Positions 8,142 through 15,825 of a DNA stretch of 64,000 nucleotides are shown here, piece by piece (position 1 is the stretch's first letter; the number at the start of each line of letters is the position of its first letter). The translations under genes were made by a program, and so were the position numbers. The stretch is from Halalkalibacterium ligniniphilum (lineage in GTDB: Bacteria > Bacillota > Bacilli > Bacillales > Bacillaceae_D): contig NZ_ANNK01000169.1 in the NCBI RefSeq assembly GCF_000334155.1, forward strand, positions 1 to 64,000, read 5' to 3'. The notes under the pieces are model-generated. The model saw nothing but the letters and a program-made list of their open reading frames with translations, was not told the origin of the DNA and searched no databases.

Positions 8142-9125
8142 TTATTGATAGCTCCTGATGATGTCAGTAAGTGGTTCAAACTGTTCTAATGCATTTCTCG
8201 ATAATTCAGCAGATTCTTCATGATCGGCATACGTACCAGGGTCGCCTGTTTCGAGTAGTTGTTCTTGGAAATCAGGATTACTGTGCGCTTCATAAAAACT
8301 TTCACGTAGGACATCAAGTGTTTCCTCTGGTACTCCTGGTGTCGTCACAAGAACCATCTGACCAATAACGGATTCAAGCAAGTCGGGATAGCCTAATTCT
8401 GCAATTGTCGGAACATCTGGCAATTCTGGATGACGTTCATCTGCATATACCCATAACGGTTTTAAATCGCCATTTAATACAGAATCCAATATAATGTTAT
8501 ATGGAAATTGTACAAGATCTACATTTCCTTGTAAGGCTGATAACAAAGCTTCAGAACTGTCTGGATGAGGAACAATCGTTGCATCAAAACCTAATGTTTC
8601 CGAAGCGAGTACCGCACCAAGACCTGCTGTAGATGATACAGGGGCGGTTCCTACTAAAATACCCTCAGCATTTTGCACGTCTTCTAGTGAATTAAATTCA
8701 GAATCGATTGGAGTAGCTGCAATATAATAAGTATCACTCATACGCCCAATGTATTCGAACTCATTTAGATCGTATGAGGCTTGATCCAATAGCTGATTGA
8801 CTACATCTCCTGGTAGATTAAGAATTCCTACCGTATGCCCGTCAGGTTCAGCATTATATATAGTCCCAAGTCCTGTATTTCCACCACCACCAGGCCTATT
8901 ATCAACAACAATATTTACATCCCCAGGCAAAGTCTCTTCCCAAAAAGGTGAAATCATTCTAGAAACACTATCAAACCCTCCACCTGCTCCATAAGGAACA
9001 ACATAAGTAATGTTTTCATTTGGGAAACTTACTGCTTCCCCCTCACCGGAACTTGAATTTGAACATGCACTCAAAATCATAATTGCCGTTAAAGCTAATA
9101 ATAGTACACTCTTTTTCAAATACAA
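8142..9125 (-). CDS. tctC: extracytoplasmic solute-binding lipoprotein TctC (Bug family)
   Basis: Binding protein of the TTT transporter. A signal peptide ends in lipobox 'LSAC', so it is a lipoprotein held at the outer face of the membrane, as expected in a Gram-positive cell. The mature part starts with a Ser/Gly/Glu linker and 'ITYVVPYGAGGGFDSVSR', the conserved ligand loop of the Bug family, and has about 300 residues in two lobes. I chose the TTG at 9125 ('MYLKKSVLLL') because AAAGGGG is 9 bases upstream and it gives a compact signal peptide. An ATG at 9134 and a TTG at 9161 are other options. The ligand is unknown. Confidence 0.85.
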   Translation of the reverse strand: MYLKKSVLLLALTAIMILSACSNSSSGEGEAVSFPNENITYVVPYGAGGGFDSVSRMISPFWEETLPGDVNIVVDNRPGGGGNTGLGTIYNAEPDGHTVGILNLPGDVVNQLLDQASYDLNEFEYIGRMSDTYYIAATPIDSEFNSLEDVQNAEGILVGTAPVSSTAGLGAVLASETLGFDATIVPHPDSSEALLSALQGNVDLVQFPYNIILDSVLNGDLKPLWVYADERHPELPDVPTIAELGYPDLLESVIGQMVLVTTPGVPEETLDVLRESFYEAHSNPDFQEQLLETGDPGTYADHEESAELSRNALEQFEPLTDIIRSYQ

Positions 9126-9238
9126 ATCATACATCCCCTTTGCTTTTATATTTATTTTCAACTATTCAGTTATTTATGAATAGTTAAGAATACCCCTTTA
9201 TACCTTGTTTACTAGACCTTCACTTTTACAATTAAATT

Positions 9239-10003
9239 CTATTTACTATTTAAATAATCAATAATTTCTGTTACAGGTAATACATCAGCAACTTTCCTCT
9301 CAATATCCGCTAAATTATTTCGATGTACATGGATATCTCGATCTCCTACAGCCTCCAATGGAACAATTGGCTTGATTCCATACTGAATGGTTTCTGATGC
9401 CACAACACGAACGGAACCACTTGTAGAAAAGCCAGAAATAATCAATGTATCACAATGATTATTTTCTAAAATTTCCAATAATTCTGTTTGATAATATACA
9501 GAAAGAAATTTGGAATAAATATGGTTATCACTTTTAATCGCTTTCATTCTCGGATCTAATTTAACCCCATCAGAATTTAACTCAAGCGCTTCTATCCCTT
9601 TAATTTTTTTTGAAAAAAGGTGCATTCCTTGACTGTCACCTACATAATACGAGTGGGAAAAAATAACCGGACATCCTGCTTTATGCGCTGCAGTTATCAG
9701 CATATTAATCTTTTTTATTTCTTCGTCCCAATCTCCACTTAAGGGTGACTGTTTACTTGTAAATGCATTGATACAATCAATGACCAGCAATGCCGGTCTT
9801 TCTCCAAAACCAATTCGGCCTGCAAAACCTTTATTATTCAAATAGAACTGTTCAATTTCTGATTTTAAATATCTTCTTTGTCCCCCAGGTGTATAATACA
9901 CACGAATTCCGTATCCCTTTACTTCTTCGTCTTTTTCCAAGCGTCGTAAAGTGGCCGTAGAAATCCCTAATAAACTGGCTGCTTCTTTAATAGTGATAAA
10001 AAT
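9239..10003 (-). CDS. MerR-type HTH regulator fused to an inactive isochorismatase-like domain
   Basis: The reading frame opens well before the first ATG/TTG and encodes a MerR-type helix-turn-helix ('ITIKEAASLLGISTATLRRL', then 'YYTPGGQRRYLKSEIEQFY'), residues ~4-58. Residues ~65-250 form a complete isochorismatase-like domain: 'LLVIDCINAF' keeps the Asp and 'IYSKFLS' a Lys, but the nucleophile position reads 'GFSTSGSVRV', Ser instead of Cys. I infer a one-component regulator that senses a hydrolase substrate without cleaving it. No usual start fits: ATT (10003 or 10009, after GGGGGG) or ATC is needed, or one T must be removed from the T5 run at ~9998-10002 to join the TTG/ATG just upstream. 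It heads the tct operon, 113 bases before tctC. Confidence 0.7.
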   Translation of the reverse strand: MFITIKEAASLLGISTATLRRLEKDEEVKGYGIRVYYTPGGQRRYLKSEIEQFYLNNKGFAGRIGFGERPALLVIDCINAFTSKQSPLSGDWDEEIKKINMLITAAHKAGCPVIFSHSYYVGDSQGMHLFSKKIKGIEALELNSDGVKLDPRMKAIKSDNHIYSKFLSVYYQTELLEILENNHCDTLIISGFSTSGSVRVVASETIQYGIKPIVPLEAVGDRDIHVHRNNLADIERKVADVLPVTEIIDYLNSK

Positions 10004-10020
10004 ACAAATCCCCCCAGTGC

Positions 10021-10050
10021 ATCAAACTTATACAAACTTATACAAACTTA
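10021..10050. repeat. three tandem 10-bp repeats, candidate operator
   Basis: Three copies of (t/a)NCAAACTTA with exact 10-base period: ATCAAACTTA, TACAAACTTA, TACAAACTTA. They begin right after the predicted transcription start of the operon and end shortly before the translation start of the HTH-hydrolase gene. One repeat per helical turn puts all copies on the same DNA face, as expected for cooperative regulator binding. Function inferred. Confidence 0.55.
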
Positions 10051-10060
10051 TTATAATGAA

Positions 10061-10089
10061 ATATTACTGAGATATTATAAAAATGTCAA
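10061..10089 (-). promoter_or_regulatory. sigma-A promoter of the HTH-hydrolase / tct operon
   Basis: -35 TTGACA (10084-10089), 17-base spacer, -10 TAATAT (10061-10066). Near-consensus hexamers; transcription would start near 10054, just before the tandem repeats. No other promoter as good lies between this operon's genes. Confidence 0.75.
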
Positions 10090-10243
10090 TTGAATTTTCT
10101 AAATAATCTTTATTTTATTAAATTTTAGTTTAGTTTTTATTGTGAAAAATTTATAATGCAGGAATAGATGAGTTTTTAACGCTAATGGAGTGCCGAACGA
10201 TTAGAGCGGTTAGCAACTATCATTGAATTTCATTTTTAACCAA

Positions 10244-10281
10244 TAAAAAACCCTCCCTGCTCCATAAGAGCAAAGAGGGAA
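10244..10281 (-). terminator. terminator, probably the original rpsI terminator
   Basis: Stem CCCTCTTTGCTC / GAGCAGGGAGGG followed by T6 on the minus strand. It lies 27 bases past the stop codon of the left-hand rpsI tail copy. It is therefore likely the terminator that served rpsI before the element at 10311-16544 inserted. It now isolates the tct promoter region from the element. Confidence 0.8.
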
Positions 10282-10310
10282 AACCCTTGGTATATAAGGT
10301 TTTTTAACGC

Positions 10311-10368
10311 TTTGAGAACTGAGGAGCACGACGGGCTGCTTTAAGACCGTATTTCTTACGCTCTTTCA
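10311..10368. repeat. left attachment-site repeat: 3' end of rpsI
   Basis: Positions 10311-10360 are identical over 50 bases to 16487-16536 inside rpsI, then after one C/T difference seven more bases match. On the minus strand the copy encodes the last ~20 residues of ribosomal protein S9, ending in '...PQFSKR' and a TAA stop. No initiator or upstream S9 sequence is present, so this is not a gene. I interpret the pair as attL and attR of an element that integrated into the rpsI 3' end, the copy here keeping the original chromosomal side. Confidence 0.88.
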
Positions 10369-10588
10369 AAGACGGATTTCTTCCCTATTAAATGGGAGTT
10401 CATAAACCGCTTTAAAACAACGTTCTTCCCTTTTAGTGTTTTATGGTATTTTTTTTCATTTTACACAAAGGGTATTCAAATTAAATACGCTGGCAGGCTA
10501 TATACAGGAAACCGATTTGGGTATTTATTTTTAGATTTATGCTGTTGCCCAAATGCTCAATGAAACACCATGGTTTTGATCATAAGGA

Positions 10589-11215
10589 TTATTTGAATTT
10601 CACCCACAATTGAATAATTGAATAAATGATCCCTGCCATAAGTGAGAAAAAAGTTAAGTAAAGGGAAAGATTATTTACAGGTTCTTCGAATATAAATAAA
10701 TGAGGCCAGGGCATAAAAGTACCTTGGGTGATTACTTCAATAAAAGTATAAGCAGCTATGATAGCTAGTGTAATATCTAAACTTTCAGTAGCACTTAGAA
10801 TTGCTATTCCTATTAATAGAAAAAATATGTAAAGCATAAGGAGGTGAACGAATAAAACACCAGAAAAGAAATCAATCCCCTTCAAAGATATAGTTAAGCT
10901 AGTCAATAAGGAGATAAAAATCCCATGTAATAAGAAATGCCTAGTAATATCGAATATAATATTCTTCCGGTAATAACGGATCAATGTCTCTTTTGAACCT
11001 TCTTCAAATACACTATTATAAATGAAAACTAGATGCCATCCTGCCATTGGTACAGCTAAGCCCTGTACAGATATATACGGCATGAATGGATCGTCGAACC
11101 TTTCTCCAAATAATAGTATTAGGAAGAAGCTAAGCCCATAGAACAAGAAAGGAAAAATATACAAATAACGAAGTAACTTAAGGTCGAATATAAATAAATG
11201 AGTAATCTTATTCAT
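10589..11215 (-). CDS. ABC-2-type membrane protein of a three-gene ABC transporter
   Basis: 208 aa with six predicted membrane helices, very rich in Phe, Ile and Leu, and no large soluble domain. No specific family is recognised. It is the permease partner of the ATPase upstream, whose last codons it overlaps by 8 bases, which implies translational coupling. I chose the ATG at 11215 since GAGGA lies 5 bases before it; an earlier ATG at 11248 lies inside the ATPase gene and lacks a site. Base composition is AT-rich like the rest of the element. Substrate unknown. Confidence 0.75.
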   Translation of the reverse strand: MNKITHLFIFDLKLLRYLYIFPFLFYGLSFFLILLFGERFDDPFMPYISVQGLAVPMAGWHLVFIYNSVFEEGSKETLIRYYRKNIIFDITRHFLLHGIFISLLTSLTISLKGIDFFSGVLFVHLLMLYIFFLLIGIAILSATESLDITLAIIAAYTFIEVITQGTFMPWPHLFIFEEPVNNLSLYLTFFSLMAGIIYSIIQLWVKFK

Positions 11216-12074
11216 ATGTATCCTCTTTAAGTAATGCAAGATAACCATCCATCAAACGAGGGTTTACAGATTTTCCTATAGGTTTATCTGATAATATACG
11301 AACAATAATATGAGAAAGTTCATCATCCATTTGTACAACCTCTTTTGTAGAAATAATTTCATCCAATTCTGATAAAGATGCTTTTATTTCGAATGTACAG
11401 TCAGCTGCTTTTTGTTTTAATTCCCCCGGTTCTCCTTCAAAGAGTACTTGTCCATTTTTGATTACACCAATTTTGGTACATAGAAATTCTATATCTTCAA
11501 CAATATGAGAAGAAATAATTACTGTATGCTGCTTGCCTAACTGCTTTAGAAGATTACGAAAACGTATACGCTCCTCGATGTCTAAGCCTGCTGTAGGCTC
11601 ATCAAAAAGTAGAATAGTTGGCTTTCGCAAAAGAAGTTGCGCAATTCCAACACGCCTTCGCATTCCACCAGATAATTCAGACATTTTTTTGTATAAATGC
11701 TCAGATAAATTTACCTGTTCAACCACCTCAATTATTTGTTTATGATATGAAATAGAAGGCTTTTTATCTTGGAGAATGGCTATATGTTCAAGTACATCAT
11801 ACATTTTAAGCTCCGGATAAACCATAAAATCTTGAGGTAAATATCCAATTTGCTCATTTTGCTTAATATATTTACCAGTGCTAATCAACTTTTTATCTAT
11901 AAACACACTACCCGAATTAAAGTCTGTAAGACTAGCTAGGATCTTCATTAGAGTAGTCTTCCCAGCCCCATTAGGCCCTATCAGTCCATAAACCCCTGTA
12001 AAAGAAAGTGTAACATTAGATAATATTTGCTGTTTTTTTACTACTTTTGAAAGGCTTTGAACCTGAATTTCCAA
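11208..12074 (-). CDS. ABC transporter ATP-binding protein
   Basis: 288 aa. Walker A 'GPNGAGKTT' (~34-42), Q-loop 'IGYLPQDFMVYPEL', signature 'LSGGMRRRVGIAQ' (~135-147), Walker B '[12 protein letters not shown]' and the H-loop 'IISSHIVED' are all intact. Residues ~215-288 form the C-terminal extension common in exporter ATPases of the ABC-2 class (drug, lantibiotic or Nod-type). Starts at TTG, 5 bases after GGAGG, one base after the upstream permease gene ends. The protein probably energises both membrane proteins of this cluster. Function (export, self-protection or other) cannot be decided from sequence. Confidence 0.9.
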   Translation of the reverse strand: MEIQVQSLSKVVKKQQILSNVTLSFTGVYGLIGPNGAGKTTLMKILASLTDFNSGSVFIDKKLISTGKYIKQNEQIGYLPQDFMVYPELKMYDVLEHIAILQDKKPSISYHKQIIEVVEQVNLSEHLYKKMSELSGGMRRRVGIAQLLLRKPTILLFDEPTAGLDIEERIRFRNLLKQLGKQHTVIISSHIVEDIEFLCTKIGVIKNGQVLFEGEPGELKQKAADCTFEIKASLSELDEIISTKEVVQMDDELSHIIVRILSDKPIGKSVNPRLMDGYLALLKEDTYE

Positions 12075-12075
12075 A

Positions 12076-14049
12076 CTACCTCCACTCCTTTATTAATTTA
12101 TCCACCTTTTCCCAATCCCATGTATTGTCCATCTCTTCATACCAGTCTTTTAAAAATTTATGACGTTGTTCAAAACTGAGTTGGTAATAATGTTGGTAGA
12201 GACCTTCGATAATTTCCTGTTCAACTTTTGGTAAATGATATGATTCCATACTTCTTCCTTCAAGCTCAATAGGTAGTTCAAGCTTTTTACGAAGAAATTG
12301 ACTCGCCATATTTACCCATTCCCCATGCAACTTATCCGACCCTTTTTTTGGAACAGCAAGTTGAAGTATTCTCTTTTGAAAGTCCTTCATAGTATCATAT
12401 GAATCAACAGAACCAGGGTATCCAGTATTGTATACGAGATGGTCAGTTGTAAGTAAAGAGGATAGTCCATAATTAGAAAAAACAATTTTCTTAGGTAACG
12501 ACTGTACTAGTGTTGGAGCTAGTTGCTGCGCTTCATTCAAGGTTACCTCTAATTGTGATAATACTGTAGGGACCCTTTCTTTCATATTGGGCCAGTCTGC
12601 TGGGTATGTTATTCGGTAATCTCCATATATGAGTTGATTTCCTTGACCTGCAATAATGGTTAAAGCTTCGGCCTCCCCCTTGTATAATTCCCCTTGTCTC
12701 TGTAAGTTACTGAAAAGTACCTCTTCTGATTCTAATGTAAAGTGATAACTCTCTTGGTTAAAAAAGTGTTCACTCAATTGAATCCAGTCTATATATTCAT
12801 TAAACTCATACATATGTGACGCTCTCTTTTTAGGATACCAAGCATAATTTGCTAATAATACTGTCCTTCCTTCTTTAATAGGAACAAAATTAGTATCAAC
12901 TATATTATAATGAAATGTCAGCGAGGAGCTGTCTGATATTAAGAAAATCCTGATAATATCTCCACTACGTTCAAAATCAACCTGTTCTCCATCTGCTATA
13001 ATCTCTCTCACTGGATAAGCATGGTATAGCTGGAAGGTCGGTTCTAGTGTATCCAAATGGGAAAGATTCACCTCTACAGATACATGTGTACCTTCCATAG
13101 ATATCACGTATGAGTCAATTTCATATCGCAGATCTGACTCGGTCTCTTCAATATTCATATAGTAGTCTGTCTCTATGGTGTTATCAGCAGTACTAAAAGC
13201 CTTCATACTTAATTTTACTGCACTGTACGAGGTTACTGTGAAGAGAACTAAAACAGCTAACAATACATTAATAACTAACCTTCGCTCTCTGGTTCTAATT
13301 GTCCAACGTAGCGAGGATAACAAAATTATTCCTAGAAAAATGAGGAACCAAGATATCAACTTTAGTTCATTCCCCCAATGTACATCAAAACCTATAAAAG
13401 GTTTATATACTAACATAATATTATTCATTCCAATGAAAAGTAACGACTTCAATTCGTTTGCTTGCACTGTACTAAAGAATGGAAAAAACACTTCCGTACT
13501 AACACTTCCTGTTATTATCCACAAAAATAATATAGCAAAAAAGCTGATTTTTTTAGTTCCCAAGAGCATAGCAACCAATACACCATAAATCAGTGTTAAT
13601 ATTAATGGAGCGAGCATATAAATATATAAAAACCTAAACATAGACAAATAAATCTCTGAATTCTCGATACCCACTAATAAATAAATTATTGTATATATTC
13701 CATAAACAAAAAATAACATGCAACACTGAACGATAAAATGAGCAATAAACATTGCACTAACTTTTTCCAACAATATCCTATATCCATCAACAAAAAAGGA
13801 ATGAACTCCATAAAGTAATTCTCGGGAAAATAGGCTATAGAAAAATACCATATAAAATATTGACACAATTTGAACAATCATGGCTATTTCACTTAGAAGG
13901 TTTCCGTACTCTTCCCTCCCATGAGGATTAGTAAAAAATAACGCTAGCCGGATTATTAATAATAGGAAGAAGGTTATACTTGCCATTACATAAAGCTTAC
14001 TTTGACCTATTCTTTTTAAATAAAAGCGATAAAGTAGCACCCATCGCAC
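12076..14049 (-). CDS. large ABC-2-type permease with an extracellular domain
   Basis: 657 aa. The N-terminal ~270 residues contain six to seven membrane helices. The rest, ~275-657, is soluble and most likely outside the cell. This part resembles the arrangement of ABC permeases that carry a C-terminal M1-aminopeptidase-like module: beta-rich ('SYVISMEGTHVSVEVNLS', 'YAWYPKK') then helical. No HEXXH zinc motif is visible, so if it is of that fold it is not a peptidase. The likeness is only an impression. First gene of the operon; starts at GTG with a weak site (an in-frame GTG three codons later is possible). No regulator gene adjoins it. Confidence 0.7.
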   Translation of the reverse strand: MRWVLLYRFYLKRIGQSKLYVMASITFFLLLIIRLALFFTNPHGREEYGNLLSEIAMIVQIVSIFYMVFFYSLFSRELLYGVHSFFVDGYRILLEKVSAMFIAHFIVQCCMLFFVYGIYTIIYLLVGIENSEIYLSMFRFLYIYMLAPLILTLIYGVLVAMLLGTKKISFFAILFLWIITGSVSTEVFFPFFSTVQANELKSLLFIGMNNIMLVYKPFIGFDVHWGNELKLISWFLIFLGIILLSSLRWTIRTRERRLVINVLLAVLVLFTVTSYSAVKLSMKAFSTADNTIETDYYMNIEETESDLRYEIDSYVISMEGTHVSVEVNLSHLDTLEPTFQLYHAYPVREIIADGEQVDFERSGDIIRIFLISDSSSLTFHYNIVDTNFVPIKEGRTVLLANYAWYPKKRASHMYEFNEYIDWIQLSEHFFNQESYHFTLESEEVLFSNLQRQGELYKGEAEALTIIAGQGNQLIYGDYRITYPADWPNMKERVPTVLSQLEVTLNEAQQLAPTLVQSLPKKIVFSNYGLSSLLTTDHLVYNTGYPGSVDSYDTMKDFQKRILQLAVPKKGSDKLHGEWVNMASQFLRKKLELPIELEGRSMESYHLPKVEQEIIEGLYQHYYQLSFEQRHKFLKDWYEEMDNTWDWEKVDKLIKEWR

Positions 14050-14674
14050 TTTCTTTCACCCGCTCCCTAGAGGATAATAATTAAATAACGAAACAACTAA
14101 GTTATATATTTTTTTATATAAAAACTAATTTTCAATTTGTATTAAAAATTGAAGTAGGGAAGCAAAGTAAAATTAATTTTCTCACTTCCCAACTTCTAGT
14201 TTTCAATCAATAATTTTTTGCAATATTACTAATATACTGTAATTCTTACAGCACCTCTAGAACCGACTGTTTGAGGTATCCTTTCAAAATTGATAATCAT
14301 TTAATCTTTAGCTTGCACTCTAGTACAGCATTTTGTAACTTTAATGTCTTGATAAAAATGCTTTATTCAATTTTATATCTGGTGGCAAAAATAAAGGATG
14401 ATGGCGTGAATCTCAAAATTTTATCGTGTATTATAACTTTAAAGCCTTGCCATTTTATTTGTTTAGTATAAGTATATTTTGATGTTATTGGTTCATTATT
14501 ACAACGTTGAAAAAGAGCTTAATACCTTTTTAGTATACTCAACGATTAATATATTAATGTTTAAAAGGTTTTTAAATAGACAATTATCAAAACAACAAAA
14601 TCACATGCCGGGAGCATCACAGAAAAAGAGATTTATATATCTTTTTTTAAGAGTGCTAAGTTAAAAAACAGAGT
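14050..14674. other. AT-rich stretch without convincing genes
   Basis: The ORFs seen here (e.g. 14271-14471 and 14479-14664 on the plus strand) have no good ribosome-binding site and no recognisable motif. On the minus strand a 23-codon open stretch at ~14229-14297 ends in 'SRGAVRITVY' and looks like the C-terminus of a lost protein. The promoter of the ABC operon should lie in the part near 14050-14150, but no hexamer pair is good enough to call. Confidence 0.4.
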
Positions 14675-14799
14675 TTACCCGTGAATTGGTGGTCCACCAT
14701 CTAGACCTGGCGTTTCTTCAGTTGCTCCTGCAGAAAATGGAATCATAAGTAGAATTGCACTACTTAATAATCCTATTAAAAGAAGTTTCTACCTACCAA
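14675..14799 (-). pseudogene. frameshifted gene for a small secreted peptide
   Basis: From a TTG at 14799, preceded by AGAGGG, the frame reads 'MVGR' and then breaks. One extra A in the AAA run at ~14786-14788 would join it to a downstream frame. That frame encodes a classic signal peptide ('KLLLIGLLSSAILLMIPFSAGA') and a short acidic, Gly/Pro-rich tail 'TEETPGLDGGPPIHG' before TAA. The intact product would have 41 aa. Small exported peptides of this layout include signalling pro-peptides, but no known family is matched. Either a real one-base deletion or a sequencing error. Confidence 0.45.
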
Positions 14800-14873
14800 A
14801 TCCCTCTTTTTTTGTTATTATCTCACATTTGTAGACGTCAAGTCGAATTTAACACTTTTTGCCCGTTTCCTTT

Positions 14874-15050
14874 TTACACTTCTGCTGAAAAGATGCTTTT
14901 CCGATTTTTCATACGATGGCTTTCCTCATTTTCTCCACCCTGTATGACTTCCACACGATGTAGTAAACGATCTAAAATAGCCGTTGTAATGCCTAATCAC
15001 AGGGATATTTCGTCCCAGATTCATATGTTTATTTGCTGTGATTTTTGTTC
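14874..15050 (-). pseudogene. remnant of an IstB-like ATPase (IS21 family)
   Basis: Across a frameshift near ~14965 the translation gives 'TKITANKHMNLGRNIPVI' and then 'TTAILDRLLHRVEVIQGG...SHRMKNRKS'. This is the recognisable C-terminal end of IstB, the helper ATPase of IS21-type transposons (typical form: 'LTSNK...GD.V.TAILDRLLHH..V...GESYRLK'). Nothing of the ATPase P-loop or of the transposase IstA is present, so only a short tail survives. Confidence 0.65.
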
Positions 15051-15423
15051 CTGCTTTGTTCCTTTTTTCCCTCAAATTTCCTTGCGCTGTCCCTGGGGTC
15101 ACAGGCAAAATAGGAACAGCTAAATCCATTCGTATCAAGGGGTCACGTCGAAGCAAGTCTAAAAGGGAAAAGGCTGCCTCAAAACGACCGCTACTTTGTT
15201 CTGTGACTGAGCTAAAATTTAATATAAAATATCCGATGACTTTATTTACTTGTTCGGAACGCTTAAAATCGCGGGGAATATCACGAGTCTCCCTTCCTGA
15301 GATTTTTAAAGGGATTTCATCAATAGAAAAAAGCCGACTATCTTCCAACCAATTTGGGAGATAATCGACTACATCTTCTGTTCTGTATGATTGTGACCGA
15401 ACAAATGCTTTTGTTCTTTCCAT
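14926..15423 (-). pseudogene. composite ORF of unknown origin, running into the IstB remnant
   Basis: An open frame of 165 codons from ATG. The first ~120 residues ('MERTKAFVRSQSYRTEDVV...', rich in charged residues, with 'ILPVTPGTAQ') match no family I recognise. The last ~40 are the IstB tail read partly in a wrong frame. Without a clear ribosome-binding site and with a foreign tail, this is most likely the 5' part of an unknown mobile-element gene joined to IS debris by deletion. Confidence 0.4.
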
Positions 15424-15568
15424 TCATTCTCACACTCATAGATAGAACCCTTGAAATCCATGTGTTCTTCTTTAGTTAACACATGGTTTTACTTATCCTT
15501 CGATGTATTGACCCTCATTCAGCCATAGTTTCCTTGTTTATATATCGCCTGCTAGCGATTTAATTATT

Positions 15569-15736
15569 TTATATCAGGTTTTCAACTTTTTTATATTTAC
15601 TTACGAATTTAATAACAACCTCACGATCGACGAGCACCTTACCTTTTAACTCAAAAATTAATAAGCCAAGTTTTTCTAATTTTTGCAAATGACCAAAAGA
15701 AATGCCCATAAACTCACAACATTGCTTTTTCGTCAT
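15569..15736 (-). CDS. small HTH DNA-binding protein, candidate excisionase
   Basis: 55 aa from ATG with a GGGGAGG site 3 bases before it. The start 'MTKKQCCEFMGISFGHLQKL' followed by 'GLLIFELKGKVLVDREVVIKFV' has the layout of MerR/Xis-like winged helix proteins: recognition helix, a beta wing and a residue pair that fixes the next helix. It is divergent from the integrase remnant 90 bases away. Small proteins like this next to tyrosine recombinases often act as excisionases, which is an inference. It could equally be the N-terminal piece of a larger lost protein. Confidence 0.55.
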   Translation of the reverse strand: MTKKQCCEFMGISFGHLQKLEKLGLLIFELKGKVLVDREVVIKFVSKYKKVENLI

Positions 15737-15825
15737 AAACCTCCCCGATCCGATGGATTATGTCACGTTGCCGAAACTAGCTGATGATAAGCAGCCCATC
15801 TTTACGGTCTATAATCATTTGAAAC

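Noticed and set aside
10300-10390. Second rpsI gene
   Set aside because: Only ~20 C-terminal codons are present, no start and no upstream S9 sequence; it is an attachment-site copy.
14271-14664. Plus-strand ORFs of 61-66 aa in the decayed element
   Set aside because: AT-rich, no start signals, no recognisable motif; chance frames.
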